Shown here piece after piece: positions 1-9,098 of a stretch of DNA of 64,000 nt; positions within the stretch are counted from its first letter, which is position 1, and each line of letters starts with the position of its first letter. Under the pieces are notes generated by a model. That model was not told the origin of the DNA. It did no database searches and saw nothing but the letters and a program-made list of their open reading frames with translations. This DNA comes from DATAGF01 sp963835685. GTDB taxonomy: Bacteria > Actinomycetota > Thermoleophilia > Miltoncostaeales > Miltoncostaeaceae. The stretch spans positions 1-64,000 of the forward strand of contig CAWIGI010000012.1 of the NCBI GenBank assembly GCA_963835685.1. The letters run 5' to 3'. A program made the translations under genes and the position numbers.

Positions 1-1111
1 CCTCGCGCGCCGGACCGCGACATGCTGCGGCCAATCGTGATCATGCCGGCCGAGCTCATGCCGTCCATGGCCTGAGCGGCGAGCGAGCGCCGGCGTCCGA
101 TGCGGCGACTCGTGACCGGCCTCGGCGCGGTCGTCCTCCATCCATCCGGCGCGCTTGAAGCACCAGTACTGGACCACGACGACGACGAGCATCCCCACCA
201 GCGCGAGCGCGTAGCCGAACCGCCAGCCGAGGTCGGGCATGTGCTCGAAGTTCATGCCGTAGATTCCCGTGATCACGGTCGGGACCGCGACGATCGCCGC
301 CCAGCCCGACAGCTTCTGTAGCACGGTGTTCTGGCGTACCGTGACGCCCGACACATTCGCGTTCTGCAGCCCGTCGAGCGCGTGGCTCAGGAGATCGACC
401 TCCTCGAAGAGCCGTTGCACGTCGTAGCCGACGTCGCGAAAGAGCGGCCGCAGGCGCTCTGCCAGCTGGGGCTGCTGTCCCTGGTCGAGTCGGTCGAAGA
501 GCCCGAGCATCGGGTGCACGACCCGGGCCATGCGGGCGGCCTGCTGGCGGTGAACGTAGATGGCCTGCCCCTGGTCGCGGCCCTCCTCGAACACGGCGTG
601 CTCCAACCGCTCGAGGTCGTCAACGAACCGGTCGATCACCGGCTCGTAGCCGTCGACGACCTCGTCGAGGATCGCCCAGGCAGTATGCCATCGCCCCGGC
701 CTGCCCGCGCTGGCGGGGTCCTCGTCGAGTCGCCGTCGTGCCCCCTCGATCACCGTCGCCAGCTGGCGACCGGCGACGATGGCGTAGTGCTCGCCGATGA
801 AGAGGTCAACCTCGCCGATGTCGATCGCGGCGCGGCCTTCGTCATAGCGCACCGTCTTCACGACGAGAAAGAGCTCGTCGCCGTAGCGCTCGAGCTTCGG
901 GGCGCTGGTGCCCCTCCTGCGCGTCCTCGACCGCGAGCGCCGGCAGCCCGAAGCGCTCCCGGATCGCCTCGATCTCGTCGGCGCCGGGGTCGACGACGGC
1001 CAGCCACACGAAGCCCCGTCCGGCGCGGGCGCGCTCCAGGGCCTGGTCGAGCTCCGGCGCGAGCAGCTCCGGAGCGCCCGAGTCGTCGTAGTGGACGCTC
1101 TCGGTGATCAC
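1..1111 (-). CDS. corA: CorA-family magnesium/cobalt transporter, frameshifted, open at left edge
   Basis: Inner-membrane divalent cation channel of the CorA family. The N-terminal cytoplasmic part reads from the ATG at 1111. The reading frame then changes near 898-903, where a CCCC run would need one base fewer to continue into the expected residues around HQRPKLERYGDELF. The second half carries the long helix and the signature YGMNF (around 240-255), followed by the second membrane segment ending YWCFKRAGW. The frame then stays open to base 1 without a stop, longer than the usual short CorA tail, so a second indel or truncation by the window edge is likely. The family assignment is firm; the frameshift is probably a sequencing indel because both halves are well conserved. 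Confidence 0.85.
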
Positions 1112-1296
1112 CCGTTCGCGGCTCCCTCCTGCTCGCTCGTCGCCACGGTGCCCTCCCGCGGAGTCTGCGCGAAGCTGGACGAGAACCTACTGCCCCGCCT
1201 GGACGGCACGGCCCACCGACCGCCACGACCCATAATCAGCCGTGAGGACCAGCATGGCCGCCAGCCGGAGCAGCGCCCGGGGAGCACCGGGCTGAC

Positions 1297-1660
1297 GTGT
1301 GCGAGTTCCTCGGCGTCTCGCTCGGGGCGCTGATGGTCGCCGTGGTGCTCCAGACGCTGCAGGCGGCCCTGGACGCGCGGCGTGGCGCAACATCCCGCGC
1401 GACGCCTACCCGTCGTTCGTCTCGAGTCCCGGCGCGAGCGCGGTGCACTTCAGCGCGCCCCTCGACCACCCCGTGCTGACCGTGGTAATCGCGGCGGCCG
1501 TGATCGCCAGCGCGGCTCTGTCGAGACTCCTGCCGACCTGGCTGACTGCTACGGCATCCCGCACCGCGGACGTCGCGCGAGCCGGGAGAGATCACCAGGA
1601 ATGCGTGACGACCGGTCACCCAGCCGGCGTCCAAGCTCCGCCACAGCTGACGACGAGTCG
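1297..1660 (+). pseudogene. Possible small two-helix membrane protein, frame broken
   Basis: A GTG-started frame gives a hydrophobic helix (MCEFLGVSLGALMVAVV) and is lost near 1378. The adjacent frame then continues with a plausible linker and a second hydrophobic stretch (LTVVIAAAVIASAALSRLL, about 1480-1535). Together they resemble a short two-helix membrane protein broken by one indel. The second frame stays open far beyond any sensible end and overlaps the next gene, so the true stop cannot be placed. No family is recognised. It could also be non-coding sequence with chance hydrophobicity. Confidence 0.3.
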
Positions 1661-1710
1661 ACTCGGAAATGGCTCGCGCAGCGGTCAGCAACGGCGGCGA
1701 AGGAGCTGGA

Positions 1711-2154
1711 ATGGCGCTATCGGACGAGTTGGCGAAGCTCACGGCGCGTGCGAAGGAAACGGAGACGCGCGCAGCGGCAGCGCGGAGCAAGGCCAGGGCC
1801 GACCTCGAGCAGGAGGTCTCCTCGGCGCGCGCAGCGGCTCAGGCGCAGGGCGACAAGCTGCGCCAGAAGGCCGCAGACAGCGAGGGCCAGATCTCGGACT
1901 GGTGGGTCAACGCGCAGAAATCGTGGAACGAGCGCATCGACGCGGTCCGCGAGGACATCGAGAGCAAGAAGACCGCCCACGACGTCGGCAAGGCCCGGTG
2001 GAAGGCGGAGCGGGCCGAGGAGGACGCGATCCTCGCGATCGACGCCGCGTACTGGGCCATCGACGAAGCCGATTACGCGGTGCTCGACGCGGTGCTCGCG
2101 AGGATGGACGCCGACGACGCGGCGGCGGCCGCGGGCGAGGCGCCCCGGTCGTGA
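1711..2154 (+). CDS. Conserved hypothetical coiled-coil protein
   Basis: A 147-residue soluble protein rich in Ala, Glu, Lys and Arg, predicted as almost continuous helix. It starts MALSDELAKLTARAKETE and contains a central SDWWVNAQKSWNERID stretch and a late YWAIDEADYAVLDAV segment. The start at 1711 is preferred over an upstream in-frame ATG at 1669 because an AAGGAG ribosome site lies about 6 bases before it. Similar alanine-rich coiled-coil proteins of unknown role occur in actinobacteria. There is no signal peptide or membrane segment. It stands alone, and its function is unknown. Confidence 0.7.
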   Translation: MALSDELAKLTARAKETETRAAAARSKARADLEQEVSSARAAAQAQGDKLRQKAADSEGQISDWWVNAQKSWNERIDAVREDIESKKTAHDVGKARWKAERAEEDAILAIDAAYWAIDEADYAVLDAVLARMDADDAAAAAGEAPRS

Positions 2155-2221
2155 GCGGGGCGACGCGGGGGCCGTGCGACCACCGGCACGGCCTCCGCGC
2201 GGCTGACGCGAGCCGGGGCCC

Positions 2222-2818
2222 TCAGCGACGCGGCCGCTGACGCCGGCGCCTGGATCCGGCGACGACGAGTTGCCCCAACGCCATCCCGCTGAGGGCCCCT
2301 GCGATGGCGTCGGACGGGTAGTGCACACCGGTGTGGACGCGCGAGTAGGCCACGAGCGACGCGATGACGCTCAGTGGGATGCCCGCCCCTGGCCAGACGC
2401 CGCCGACCCCGGTTGTGAAGGCGAACGCAGAGGCGGCATGGCCCGAGGGCCACGACGTGGAGCGCGGCATGTCGACCTGGCGGGTGACCGGCACGGCGTA
2501 GCTGCCGCGATCCGGCCGGCGCCGGTTGCCGAGCCGCTTGAGCACCAGGTTCACGACGGCCGACGTGACTGCGATCGACGCCAGGCCCGCCGCGGCGGCG
2601 CGGCGGCCGCGCTCGCCGCCGAAGGCGACGCAGAGCGCGGAACAGGCGATCCAGAGCTTCGAGCGGTCGGCGGCGCGGGAGAGCCCGCGAAGCGCCGCGT
2701 CCATCGCGGGGGTCGGCGTCGCTGCGATCGCCGCGTAGACGGCCACGTCGAGGCGCACGGCCTCCTCCCGCCACTGCCGGCGGTCCGCCGCGGCGCCGTC
2801 GTCGCCCGGCGCCGTCAC
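2222..2818 (-). CDS. PAP2-superfamily phosphatase (phosphatidic-acid-phosphatase-like)
   Basis: Integral-membrane acid phosphatase of the PAP2 family, about 198 residues. The three motifs are present: KRLGNRRRP, then PSGHA, then SRVHTGVHYPSD, which hold the catalytic histidines and phosphate-binding arginines. The GTG start at 2818 is chosen because it overlaps the stop of the upstream lipid kinase by four bases (GTGA), indicating translational coupling. The pairing of a diacylglycerol-kinase-like enzyme with a PAP2 phosphatase suggests a small lipid phosphorylation/dephosphorylation module or undecaprenyl-phosphate-type recycling. The exact substrate is not visible. Confidence 0.85.
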   Translation of the reverse strand: MTAPGDDGAAADRRQWREEAVRLDVAVYAAIAATPTPAMDAALRGLSRAADRSKLWIACSALCVAFGGERGRRAAAAGLASIAVTSAVVNLVLKRLGNRRRPDRGSYAVPVTRQVDMPRSTSWPSGHAASAFAFTTGVGGVWPGAGIPLSVIASLVAYSRVHTGVHYPSDAIAGALSGMALGQLVVAGSRRRRQRPRR

Positions 2819-3741
2819 GTCGGCCCGGGGCCCGGGGCGTGCCCGGCAGGCGCCGACGCCGGCCGCGGCCCGGACGCCGACCCAGCTGCATCGCGGGCTG
2901 GGATCCTGACGCGCAGGGCCGCGGGCCGGATCACGAACGCGAGCGGCGGCGTGAGGTCGACCGCCTCGCCGTCGATGCCGGCGTGCACGGGCCCGGGGGC
3001 CCTCACCTCCAGGCTCGTCGCGGTCCACGACCGTCCGGGGGGGTGCGGGCCATCGCCCGGCCCGTCGAGGACGATGACCCCGAGCCGTCCGCTGTCGAGC
3101 GCGGGGCGAGCGCCCGGCGCCGACGGGCGTTTCAGCGCATAGGGCCCGTTCGAGACGAGCACCACGGCGGGATGCGCGTGCTCGCGGCCGAGGTCGTCCA
3201 CGAGGCGCAGCCCCGGCGCCTCGGCGGTCGGGCCGAGCCGTGCGCGCGCGGTGGCCAGCAGCGTGCGCACCTTCGCGTCACGGTACGCCGCTCGCTGGAC
3301 CGCGTCGCCGTAGATCCCGAGCGAGACGTTGTTCAGGAAGGTGCGGCCGTTCACCTCCGCCACGTCGATGCGGCCCTCGAGCCCGTCCGTGAACGCGTCG
3401 AGCGCGCCCACCGGGTCGCGCCGGTCCACGCCGAGATCCAGCGCGAAGTGGTCGCGAGTGCCGGCCGGGACGCAGACGAAGGGGAGCCCGTGCGCCCGGG
3501 CGACGGCCGCGACGAGGCTCTGCGACCCGTCGCCGCCGGCGGCGCCGAGCGCATCGGCGCCGCCGGCCACGGCCTCCTCGACCAGCGCCCGCAGGCGCTG
3601 ACCAGGCTCCGGGCAGACCACCGCGATGCCTCGTTCGCGCGCCCGCTCCACGACCCCGGCGCGCACGGCCCTGCCGCCGCCGGACCTCGGATTGACGAAC
3701 AGGACCGGTTGGCGCGGCGGAGGCGCCGGTCTCCAGTTCAT
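2815..3741 (-). CDS. Diacylglycerol-kinase-family lipid kinase (YegS/LCB5-like)
   Basis: Soluble or membrane-peripheral lipid kinase. The N-terminal catalytic region has VLFVNPRSGGG, the nucleotide-binding GAAGGDGSQ and the PAGTRDHFALDL motif that corresponds to the family's GTxNDFA. A mid-protein LNNVSLGIYGD and a beta-rich C-terminal domain with GIDGE complete the fold. The start is placed at 3741 (MNWRP) because the upstream 31 residues are low-complexity Arg/His/Pro. The 3' end overlaps the PAP2 gene. The probable reaction is ATP-dependent phosphorylation of diacylglycerol or a related lipid; the exact substrate is unknown. Confidence 0.85.
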   Translation of the reverse strand: MNWRPAPPPRQPVLFVNPRSGGGRAVRAGVVERARERGIAVVCPEPGQRLRALVEEAVAGGADALGAAGGDGSQSLVAAVARAHGLPFVCVPAGTRDHFALDLGVDRRDPVGALDAFTDGLEGRIDVAEVNGRTFLNNVSLGIYGDAVQRAAYRDAKVRTLLATARARLGPTAEAPGLRLVDDLGREHAHPAVVLVSNGPYALKRPSAPGARPALDSGRLGVIVLDGPGDGPHPPGRSWTATSLEVRAPGPVHAGIDGEAVDLTPPLAFVIRPAALRVRIPARDAAGSASGPRPASAPAGHAPGPGPT

Positions 3742-3940
3742 CGCGAGCGGCGCGTGGCGACGCGCACGGCGGTGATGGGATGGAGGGGTATCACGCGGCC
3801 GAGCATGACGCACGACCGGGTGAGCCGTCGTCACGTGGTTTACGTGATTCGCCCCGGGCCGCTAGGGTGGACCCGAGGGCCCGTGGAACGCGCGATCCGG
3901 ATTTTGACGTGTCCCTGTTCTGGACAAGCTCGCGCCCCGC

Positions 3941-6625
3941 ATGGCGGTCGCGGGACCGCGCTCGGAGCCGGCGGTGGTAGCGCACAGCCGCCACGGGCGC
4001 CTGCCGGCCGCGCGCGGGCTGGTGCCGCGCCGCCCCCTGTTCGACCGGCTGTCGCGCGTCGGCCCGGGCGAGGTCGTCCTCCTGTGCGCGCCGGCCGGGA
4101 GCGGGAAGACGGCGCTGCTGCGCTCCTGGGTGGAGTCCGAGGGGCTGGCCGATCGGGTCGCCTGGGTGTCGGTCGAGCGCGCCGAGCGGGATGCGCAGCG
4201 CTTCTGGCTCTCGGTCGTCAACGAGCTCGCCGGCGCGGTCGCGGAGGACGGGCTGGTGGAGCGGGTCGGCGCCACGCCGGCCTTCGGCGGCCAGGCGGTC
4301 GTCGAGCGGCTGCTGTCCGACCTGGGCTCGCTGGGGCAGCCCGTCGTGCTGGTCGCCGACGACCTGCACGAGCTGCGCTCGGTGGAGGCGCTCCGCCTGC
4401 TCGAGCGCTTCCTGGCCGGCCTGCCGCCGGCGCTGCGGGTGGTGCTCGCGACCCGCGAGGACGTGGGGCTCGGCCTGCATCGGCTGCGGCTGGCGGGCGC
4501 GCTGACCGAGATCCGCGGCCCCGACCTGCGCTTCTCGCAGGAGGAGACGCGCCAGTTGCTGGACGCGAGCGGGCTCACGCTCTCCGACTCGGGATCGGCG
4601 CAACTCTGGGAGCGGACCGAAGGGTGGGCCGCCGGCCTGCGGCTCGCTGCGATCTCGCTGGCCGGACACCCCGATCCCGAGCGGTTCGTCGCCGAGTTCT
4701 CCGGAAGCGAGCGCACCGTGGCGGGCTACCTCCTGGCGGAGGTGCTGGAGCGCCAGCCGCCGGACGTGCGCGACCTCCTCCTGCGCACCTCGGTGTTGGA
4801 GCGGGTCAACGGCCCGCTCGCCGACACGCTGACGGGCCGCATGGGCTCGGAGGCGATCCTGCAGGGCCTCGAGGACGCGAACGCATTCGTCGTGTCGCTG
4901 GACGCCGGGCGATCGTGGTTCCGCTACCACCACCTGCTGACCGACCTGCTGCAGCTCGAGCTCCGCCGGGTCTCCCCGGCGATCATCGACTCGCTGCACC
5001 GCGCCGCGGCGACGTGGTTCGAGGAGCACGGCTTCGAGGTCGAGGCGATCCGGCACGCCCAGTCCGCGGGTGACTGGGGGCACGCCGCCCGCGTGCTGGC
5101 CGACAACTCCGTCGACCTCGTCTTCGACGGCCGCAAGGCGACCCTGCGCGCGCTGCTGGCCGCCTTCCCGGCGGGCGCGCCCGAGGAGGATGCCGAGCTG
5201 GCGCTCGCGTTCGCCACCGGTCGCCTGTACGACGGCCTGCTGGAGGAGAGCGGGACGCACATCGCCGCGGCGGAGCGGCTGGCCGCGACGGTACCCGACG
5301 CGCGGAGGCGGCTGTTCGACCTGCGGCTGGCCAGCGCGCGGCTCTGGCTCGCGTGTCAGCGCGGCGACCTCGCCACCGCGCGCCAGGCGATGGGCTCGTT
5401 CGACGCGCAGACGGAGGACGAGCTCGCGCGCAGCAACGACCATCGCGCCTCGGCCCTGATGAACCTCGGCATCGCCGAGCTGTGGTCGCTGCAGCTGGAC
5501 GAGGCCCGCCGCGACCTCGAGGGGGCGCTCGCGCTCGCACGCCGCATCGGCCGGCCCTACCTGGAGGTCGGCTGCCTCGGGCACCTCGCGCTGGCCGCCG
5601 TCCTGGGAAGCTCGCTGAACGTCGGGCTGGGGCTGAGCGAGGAGGCGGTGACGATCGCGGAGGCCCACGGATGGGGAACACATCGCATCCTCGCGCCCGC
5701 GGTCGCGGCGGCGACCGGCGCGCTGGCGTGGCTCGGTCGCTTCGACGATGCCGAGCGGTGGCTCGAGCGGGTCGTGCGCTCGCCGGTCGCGGAGCTCGAG
5801 ACGGAGCCCATCCTCCCGTTCGCGCGGGCCTTCCTGCGGCTCGGGCAGGGCCGGCTCGAGGAGGCGCTGGCTGAGTTCCGCGCCGCGGACCGGCTGCATG
5901 CCTCGCTCGAGCCGGAGCACGCGCTCCCGATAGACGTACGCGGCTGGATCGTCCTCGTGCAGGCGCTGAAGGGCGACCGGGCGGCGGCGCGCGCCGCGCT
6001 CGCCACCATGGGGGCCGACGAGCGCGACTCGGCGGGGATGCGCCTCGCCGCCGCGGCGCTCCGGCTGGCGGACGGCAGCCCCCGGGAGGCGGTGGACGTG
6101 CTGGCGCCGCTGATCGACGGCACGCCGAAGGCGCTTCACCCGCGCTGGGCGACCGTCCACGCGCTGCTGTTCGACGCTGCGGCGCGTGAGCGGCTCGGCG
6201 ACCGGGCCGGCGCGGAGGCGTCGATCGAGCGCGCGCTCGAGCTCGCCGAGCCGGAGGGGGTCGTCCTCCAGTTCGCCCTGGCTCCGGTTCGAGAGCTGCT
6301 GGAGCGCCATCCGAGGCACCGCACCACCCACGCGACGCTGCTCGCGACGATCCTCGGCATGCTCGCGGGACGCTCGCCGCCGCCCGGTGGCGAGACGGCG
6401 CTGCTGCGGGAGGAGCTCAGCGAGGCGGAGCTGCGGGTGGTGAGATACCTGCCGAGCAACCTCACGGCACCCGAAATCGCCGCCGAGCTGTGCGTCTCCG
6501 CCAACACCGTGAGGACACACCTGCGCCACATCTACGCCAAGCTCGACGCCCACAGCCGCGGAGAGGCGGTCGCGCGCGCACGGGACCTCGGGCTGCTCGG
6601 CCCGGCGCCCGCCCGCGCCCGATGA
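3941..6625 (+). CDS. LuxR-family LAL (MalT-like) transcriptional regulator
   Basis: An 894-residue STAND-type ATPase regulator. The Walker A motif CAPAGSGKT is at residues 49-57 and the Walker B VVLVADDLHE at about 135-144. A winged-helix and TPR-like region spans about 350-800, and a LuxR helix-turn-helix with TAPEIAAELCVSANTVRTHL lies at the C-terminus. It ends at 6625, ten bases before the convergent HdeD gene. A TTGACG -35-like element near 3905 may drive it. MalT-like proteins switch on genes when ATP and an inducer drive oligomerisation. The inducer and targets are unknown, and no adjacent co-directional operon is present. Confidence 0.93.
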   Translation: MAVAGPRSEPAVVAHSRHGRLPAARGLVPRRPLFDRLSRVGPGEVVLLCAPAGSGKTALLRSWVESEGLADRVAWVSVERAERDAQRFWLSVVNELAGAVAEDGLVERVGATPAFGGQAVVERLLSDLGSLGQPVVLVADDLHELRSVEALRLLERFLAGLPPALRVVLATREDVGLGLHRLRLAGALTEIRGPDLRFSQEETRQLLDASGLTLSDSGSAQLWERTEGWAAGLRLAAISLAGHPDPERFVAEFSGSERTVAGYLLAEVLERQPPDVRDLLLRTSVLERVNGPLADTLTGRMGSEAILQGLEDANAFVVSLDAGRSWFRYHHLLTDLLQLELRRVSPAIIDSLHRAAATWFEEHGFEVEAIRHAQSAGDWGHAARVLADNSVDLVFDGRKATLRALLAAFPAGAPEEDAELALAFATGRLYDGLLEESGTHIAAAERLAATVPDARRRLFDLRLASARLWLACQRGDLATARQAMGSFDAQTEDELARSNDHRASALMNLGIAELWSLQLDEARRDLEGALALARRIGRPYLEVGCLGHLALAAVLGSSLNVGLGLSEEAVTIAEAHGWGTHRILAPAVAAATGALAWLGRFDDAERWLERVVRSPVAELETEPILPFARAFLRLGQGRLEEALAEFRAADRLHASLEPEHALPIDVRGWIVLVQALKGDRAAARAALATMGADERDSAGMRLAAAALRLADGSPREAVDVLAPLIDGTPKALHPRWATVHALLFDAAARERLGDRAGAEASIERALELAEPEGVVLQFALAPVRELLERHPRHRTTHATLLATILGMLAGRSPPPGGETALLREELSEAELRVVRYLPSNLTAPEIAAELCVSANTVRTHLRHIYAKLDAHSRGEAVARARDLGLLGPAPARAR

Positions 6626-6634
6626 ACCCGGCGG

Positions 6635-7222
6635 CTACCCCGCCCGATGCAGCTCGCGGACGGCGAACGCGCGCGCGATGTCGCCGATGCCCTCCATCAG
6701 CGCCCAGATCCCGGCGAAGACGAGCAGGATGTAGGCCTTCTCGATGAAGAACTGACCGGCGGTCCAGAAGGCGAGAACGCTCATCAGGATGCCCGCGACG
6801 AGCCCGAGCCACCAGAGCGGGTTGAACGCCCACTCCAGGAACGCCCGCACCATCCACCACACGCCGACGAGCAGGAACAGGAAACCGAGGATGTCCGCCA
6901 GCGCGGCGAAGGTGTCCTCCGGGTTGGCCAGGCAGACGACCCCGGCGGCCACGAAGAGCAGGCCGAAGCAGACCCACACCCACCGCAGCGGCACGGGCGC
7001 GCCCGCGAGCGCGAGGTTCTGGATGCCGGCGAGCAGGAACATGAGCCCGATGATGACCCCGACCGTCCTGACCGAGGTCTCGTCGAACTGGAGGATCACC
7101 ACCGAGATGATGATCCAGGAGATCCCGGCGACGACCCAGAGCCACCAGTAGCCGGTGGTCTCGCGCGGCTCCGACGCCATCGGCGGCGTTCCGAGGTCCC
7201 CTCGTGCGGCCTGTTCGCCCAT
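6635..7222 (-). CDS. HdeD/DUF308-family membrane protein
   Basis: A 195-residue integral membrane protein with six clear hydrophobic helices in three hairpin pairs, including WLWVVAGISWIIISVVIL and VGVIIGLMFLLAGIQNLAL, typical of the HdeD acid-resistance membrane protein family (DUF308). The ATG at 7222 is used because AGGAGG lies directly before it; an upstream in-frame ATG at 7252 lacks such a site. HdeD in enterobacteria is linked to acid resistance, but actinobacterial members are not characterised, so only the family is assigned. Confidence 0.85.
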   Translation of the reverse strand: MGEQAARGDLGTPPMASEPRETTGYWWLWVVAGISWIIISVVILQFDETSVRTVGVIIGLMFLLAGIQNLALAGAPVPLRWVWVCFGLLFVAAGVVCLANPEDTFAALADILGFLFLLVGVWWMVRAFLEWAFNPLWWLGLVAGILMSVLAFWTAGQFFIEKAYILLVFAGIWALMEGIGDIARAFAVRELHRAG

Positions 7223-7331
7223 GCGGTCCTCCTCAGTGCCGCCGGCCCTCATCGATCTGGACCCGGCCCTCGCGAGCTCTCATCACATGTTCTGAGTGTT
7301 CTGCGCGCCGTCATGCAGGCGTTTCGCGGTG

Positions 7332-7571
7332 TCATGCGGACCAGCGCAGCCTGACCTCGACGTCCACCCGGTCGCCGTCGGTCCTGCTCTCGCGCGTCAG
7401 GAGGACCTGGTCGACGACCGGGACCTTGACCTGGTCGCCTCCTGTCCGGAGCTCGAGCGTCCCACCGGCGGTGAGCGAGTAGGCGATGTCCACCAGGCGC
7501 TCCGCAGCCCGTTGACGCGAGAGGTACTCCTCGTGCTTGAAATTGGTCACGCCGCTCGTCTCGCGCCCCAC
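7332..7571 (-). CDS. Amphi-Trp domain protein
   Basis: A 79-residue protein matching the amphi-Trp domain family: a short helical N-terminus (SRQRAAERLVDIAYSLTAGG) is followed by a beta-hairpin region (TLELRTGGDQVKVPV) and a C-terminal strand ending VEVRLRW, with the characteristic penultimate Trp. The family is small, widespread and of unknown function. It lies about 110 bases upstream of HdeD on the same strand and could be co-transcribed with it. Confidence 0.8.
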   Translation of the reverse strand: MGRETSGVTNFKHEEYLSRQRAAERLVDIAYSLTAGGTLELRTGGDQVKVPVVDQVLLTRESRTDGDRVDVEVRLRWSA

Positions 7572-7692
7572 GGTCGCGCTGCGCGGGGTGAGCGGTCGTC
7601 ACGCAATTCGCGTGATCCGCCGCGTTGACGCCCGTCGCGGGGCCGGGCATGGGCTCGCCCGGGCCGTTACAGAACACCGAGGGGAGGAGCGC

Positions 7693-7892
7693 GTGCCGAC
7701 GGTCATCGCCCACCGCGGTGTGAAGGACGTCGAGCAGCTGGCTCGCGCCACCCGGGCGCGAGGAGTTCTTCCGACCCCTCGGGGTCAGGAACATCCGCAC
7801 GTTCGTCGATCCGCAGAACCGAACCGCGTCGCCCTGGTCATGGACGTGCCGGACATGGATCCTGGGACGGCCGCGATGGAAACCGAGGCCGC
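7693..7892 (+). pseudogene. Broken small conserved protein at the junction with mobile DNA
   Basis: The three forward frames successively encode VPTVIAHRGVKDVEQL, then REEFFRPLGVRNIRTFVDPQ, then RVALVMDVPDMDPGTAAMETEA. Joined, these look like one short conserved actinobacterial protein of about 90 residues that needs two frame corrections (near 7760 and 7822). The 3' end is lost where sequence shared with the mobile element begins, at about 7898. Together with the missing C-terminus this suggests genuine truncation by mobile-element DNA. The function of this small family is not known to me. Confidence 0.5.
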
Positions 7893-7967
7893 GAGCAAAG
7901 GCCGCAAGGGGCTCGCGCAGACCGTCGATCGTTCGTCGCCTGGCCGGAGTCGGGTACGGCAGGTCCG

Positions 7968-8477
7968 TCAGCGCCCAAGGCCGAAGCTCGGACCCTGACG
8001 GCGTCTCGGGCCGGGGTCATCGTGTCCGAGGCCGGGCGCCCGCGGACCATACTCCCGCCCGTGCTCCCGCTCGGGCTCGCGGGAGCGCAGCGGCGAGCGG
8101 TAGCCGGGCTCGGCGCGCTCGATCTGCGCGCGCGCCTCGCGAAGCCGTGCCAGTGCTCGGCGGTGCTCGGCGCGGCCGGCCGGGTCGGCCGGCTCGGACC
8201 CGAGCGCCCGCTCGGGGTCGGCGATGCCACGGCGCAGCCGGTGGCCCTCGAGCTGGCGCAGGGCCGCGCGCCAGCGTGCGAGAGGGCGCTCGTGCCCGGG
8301 GCGGCCGCCGAGTGCGGCCTCCAAGTAGGGCGGGGGATCGCGCTCGGCGATGCAGACGCGCTCCTCGGCTCGCCGGTCGAGCTCGGCGTCGAGGGCGACG
8401 ATCCGGGCCGAGAGCGCCGGTGCCTCGGTGCGCTGCCAGGCCTCGCGGGCCTCCTGGCCGTCGCGCGCCTGCGACAT
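7968..8477 (-). pseudogene. MobF relaxase 3' fragment (second copy)
   Basis: The frame encodes only the last 169 residues of a TrwC/TraI-type relaxase and is nearly the same as the C-terminus of the full gene at 21880-25185. Shared landmarks include EAWQRTEAPALSARI, RRGIADPERALGSEPADP and RQGPSFGLGR (intact copy: SLGLGR). Nucleotide similarity runs from about 7898 to 8477, matching about 21812-22386. Both copies use the same stop. No relaxase or helicase catalytic domain remains. The 5' end breaks at the initiating CAT, immediately beside a copy of the integrase-side element end (8478-8503). This is best read as the remnant of a second integrated element. Confidence 0.8.
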
Positions 8478-8503
8478 CTGATGCTATGACCCTGAGAACC
8501 CTC

Positions 8504-8546
8504 ATCGGGACGGGCGGATTCGAACCGCCGACCCCCGCCACCCAAA
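8504..8546. repeat. attL: 43-bp direct repeat of tRNA-Pro 3' end
   Basis: Identical over 43 bases to 28393-28435, covering the anticodon loop to the acceptor end of tRNA-Pro plus one flanking base. Here the tRNA is incomplete: after CCCAAA the sequence departs from the tRNA. This is the expected truncated copy left by integration at a tRNA 3' end. The bases to its left (8478-8503) resemble the integrase-side flank at 28367-28392, pointing to a tandem element arrangement. Confidence 0.88.
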
Positions 8547-8666
8547 CGCAAAGTGCCCCCGTCCCGTGGGGTTCCGCGACGTCCCGTCATGCCCCGTGAT
8601 CCCGCTGGGCTAGCGGGTTCTCGGCGAGCATCGGACCAAGGGCCCGGAACTCTGCGGGATCGGCTC

Positions 8667-8697
8667 TGCGGCAGAGAGTGCGGCAGATTCTGCGGCA
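8667..8697. promoter_or_regulatory. Three TGCGGCA direct repeats, candidate integrase arm sites
   Basis: TGCGGCA occurs at 8667-8673, 8679-8685 and 8691-8697, exactly 12 bases apart. The same heptamer with the same 12-base phasing occurs twice at the opposite end of the element (28346-28364). Short phased repeats inside both ends of a tyrosine-integrase element are typical of arm-type binding sites. Binding is inferred, not shown. Confidence 0.65.
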
Positions 8698-8734
8698 GAT
8701 GCCGTCGGCGTGGCGGCATGACGGCCTCGGGGGC

Positions 8735-8900
8735 ACCCGTGGAGCGGTCCGCCTGCGTGCGGTGGGTTGTCGAGCGCACGTTCGCGTGGTTGTACAACTT
8801 CCGCCGGCTCCGCATCCCTTGGGAACGCGACGCCAGCATGCACCGCGCGCTGCTGAGCCTCGGATGCGCATTCATCGGCTGGCGACGCCTTGAGCGGTGA
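8735..8900 (+). pseudogene. IS5-family transposase C-terminal fragment
   Basis: The frame encodes RWVVERTFAWLYNFRRL followed by DASMHRALLSLGCAFI, the conserved C-terminal end of IS5-type DDE transposases, containing the last catalytic Glu within VVERTFAW. The rest of the transposase is missing, so this is a dead fragment. It lies just inside the left att site of the element. Confidence 0.75.
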
Positions 8901-8901
8901 A

Positions 8902-9029
8902 CGCGCGATCCACCCTCGCGCCTCTGTCGCATGGAACGAAGCACGACAGCCTCGCGGCTCCCCTTTCCACAGCAGGAGCGACGCGGAAGCCGATCGCACG
9001 CCTGCGGACGACCGCGTGTCGTCCAAGAC
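8902..9029. repeat. Direct repeat copy 1 (about 125 bp), flanking cargo
   Basis: Closely matches 19291-19415 in the same orientation, with the best core around CCTCTGTCGCATGGAACGAA and the following 70 bases. It follows the IS5 fragment here and the IS3 right end in the other copy. The two copies bracket the cargo from the quinone reductase to the IS3 element. Origin unknown; it may be a shared IS terminus or small non-autonomous repeat. Confidence 0.6.
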
Positions 9030-9098
9030 AGGCGTCTACGACTGCCGCCCATTCGCTTCCGCTATCGGACCATCAGGGTTGGGCGGCAGGCGGCGTTG

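Noticed and set aside
1299..2240. A single 313-residue protein
   Set aside because: Only a short part is protein-like (second membrane segment); the rest overlaps the coiled-coil gene in another frame.
3791..6553. 920-residue open frame opposite the LAL regulator
   Set aside because: Antisense shadow produced by third-position GC; low-complexity Arg/Gln/Glu composition with no domain, while the other strand has Walker and LuxR motifs.
8504..8560. A second functional tRNA-Pro
   Set aside because: Only the 3' part is present; the 5' acceptor and D-arm are missing after 8546.
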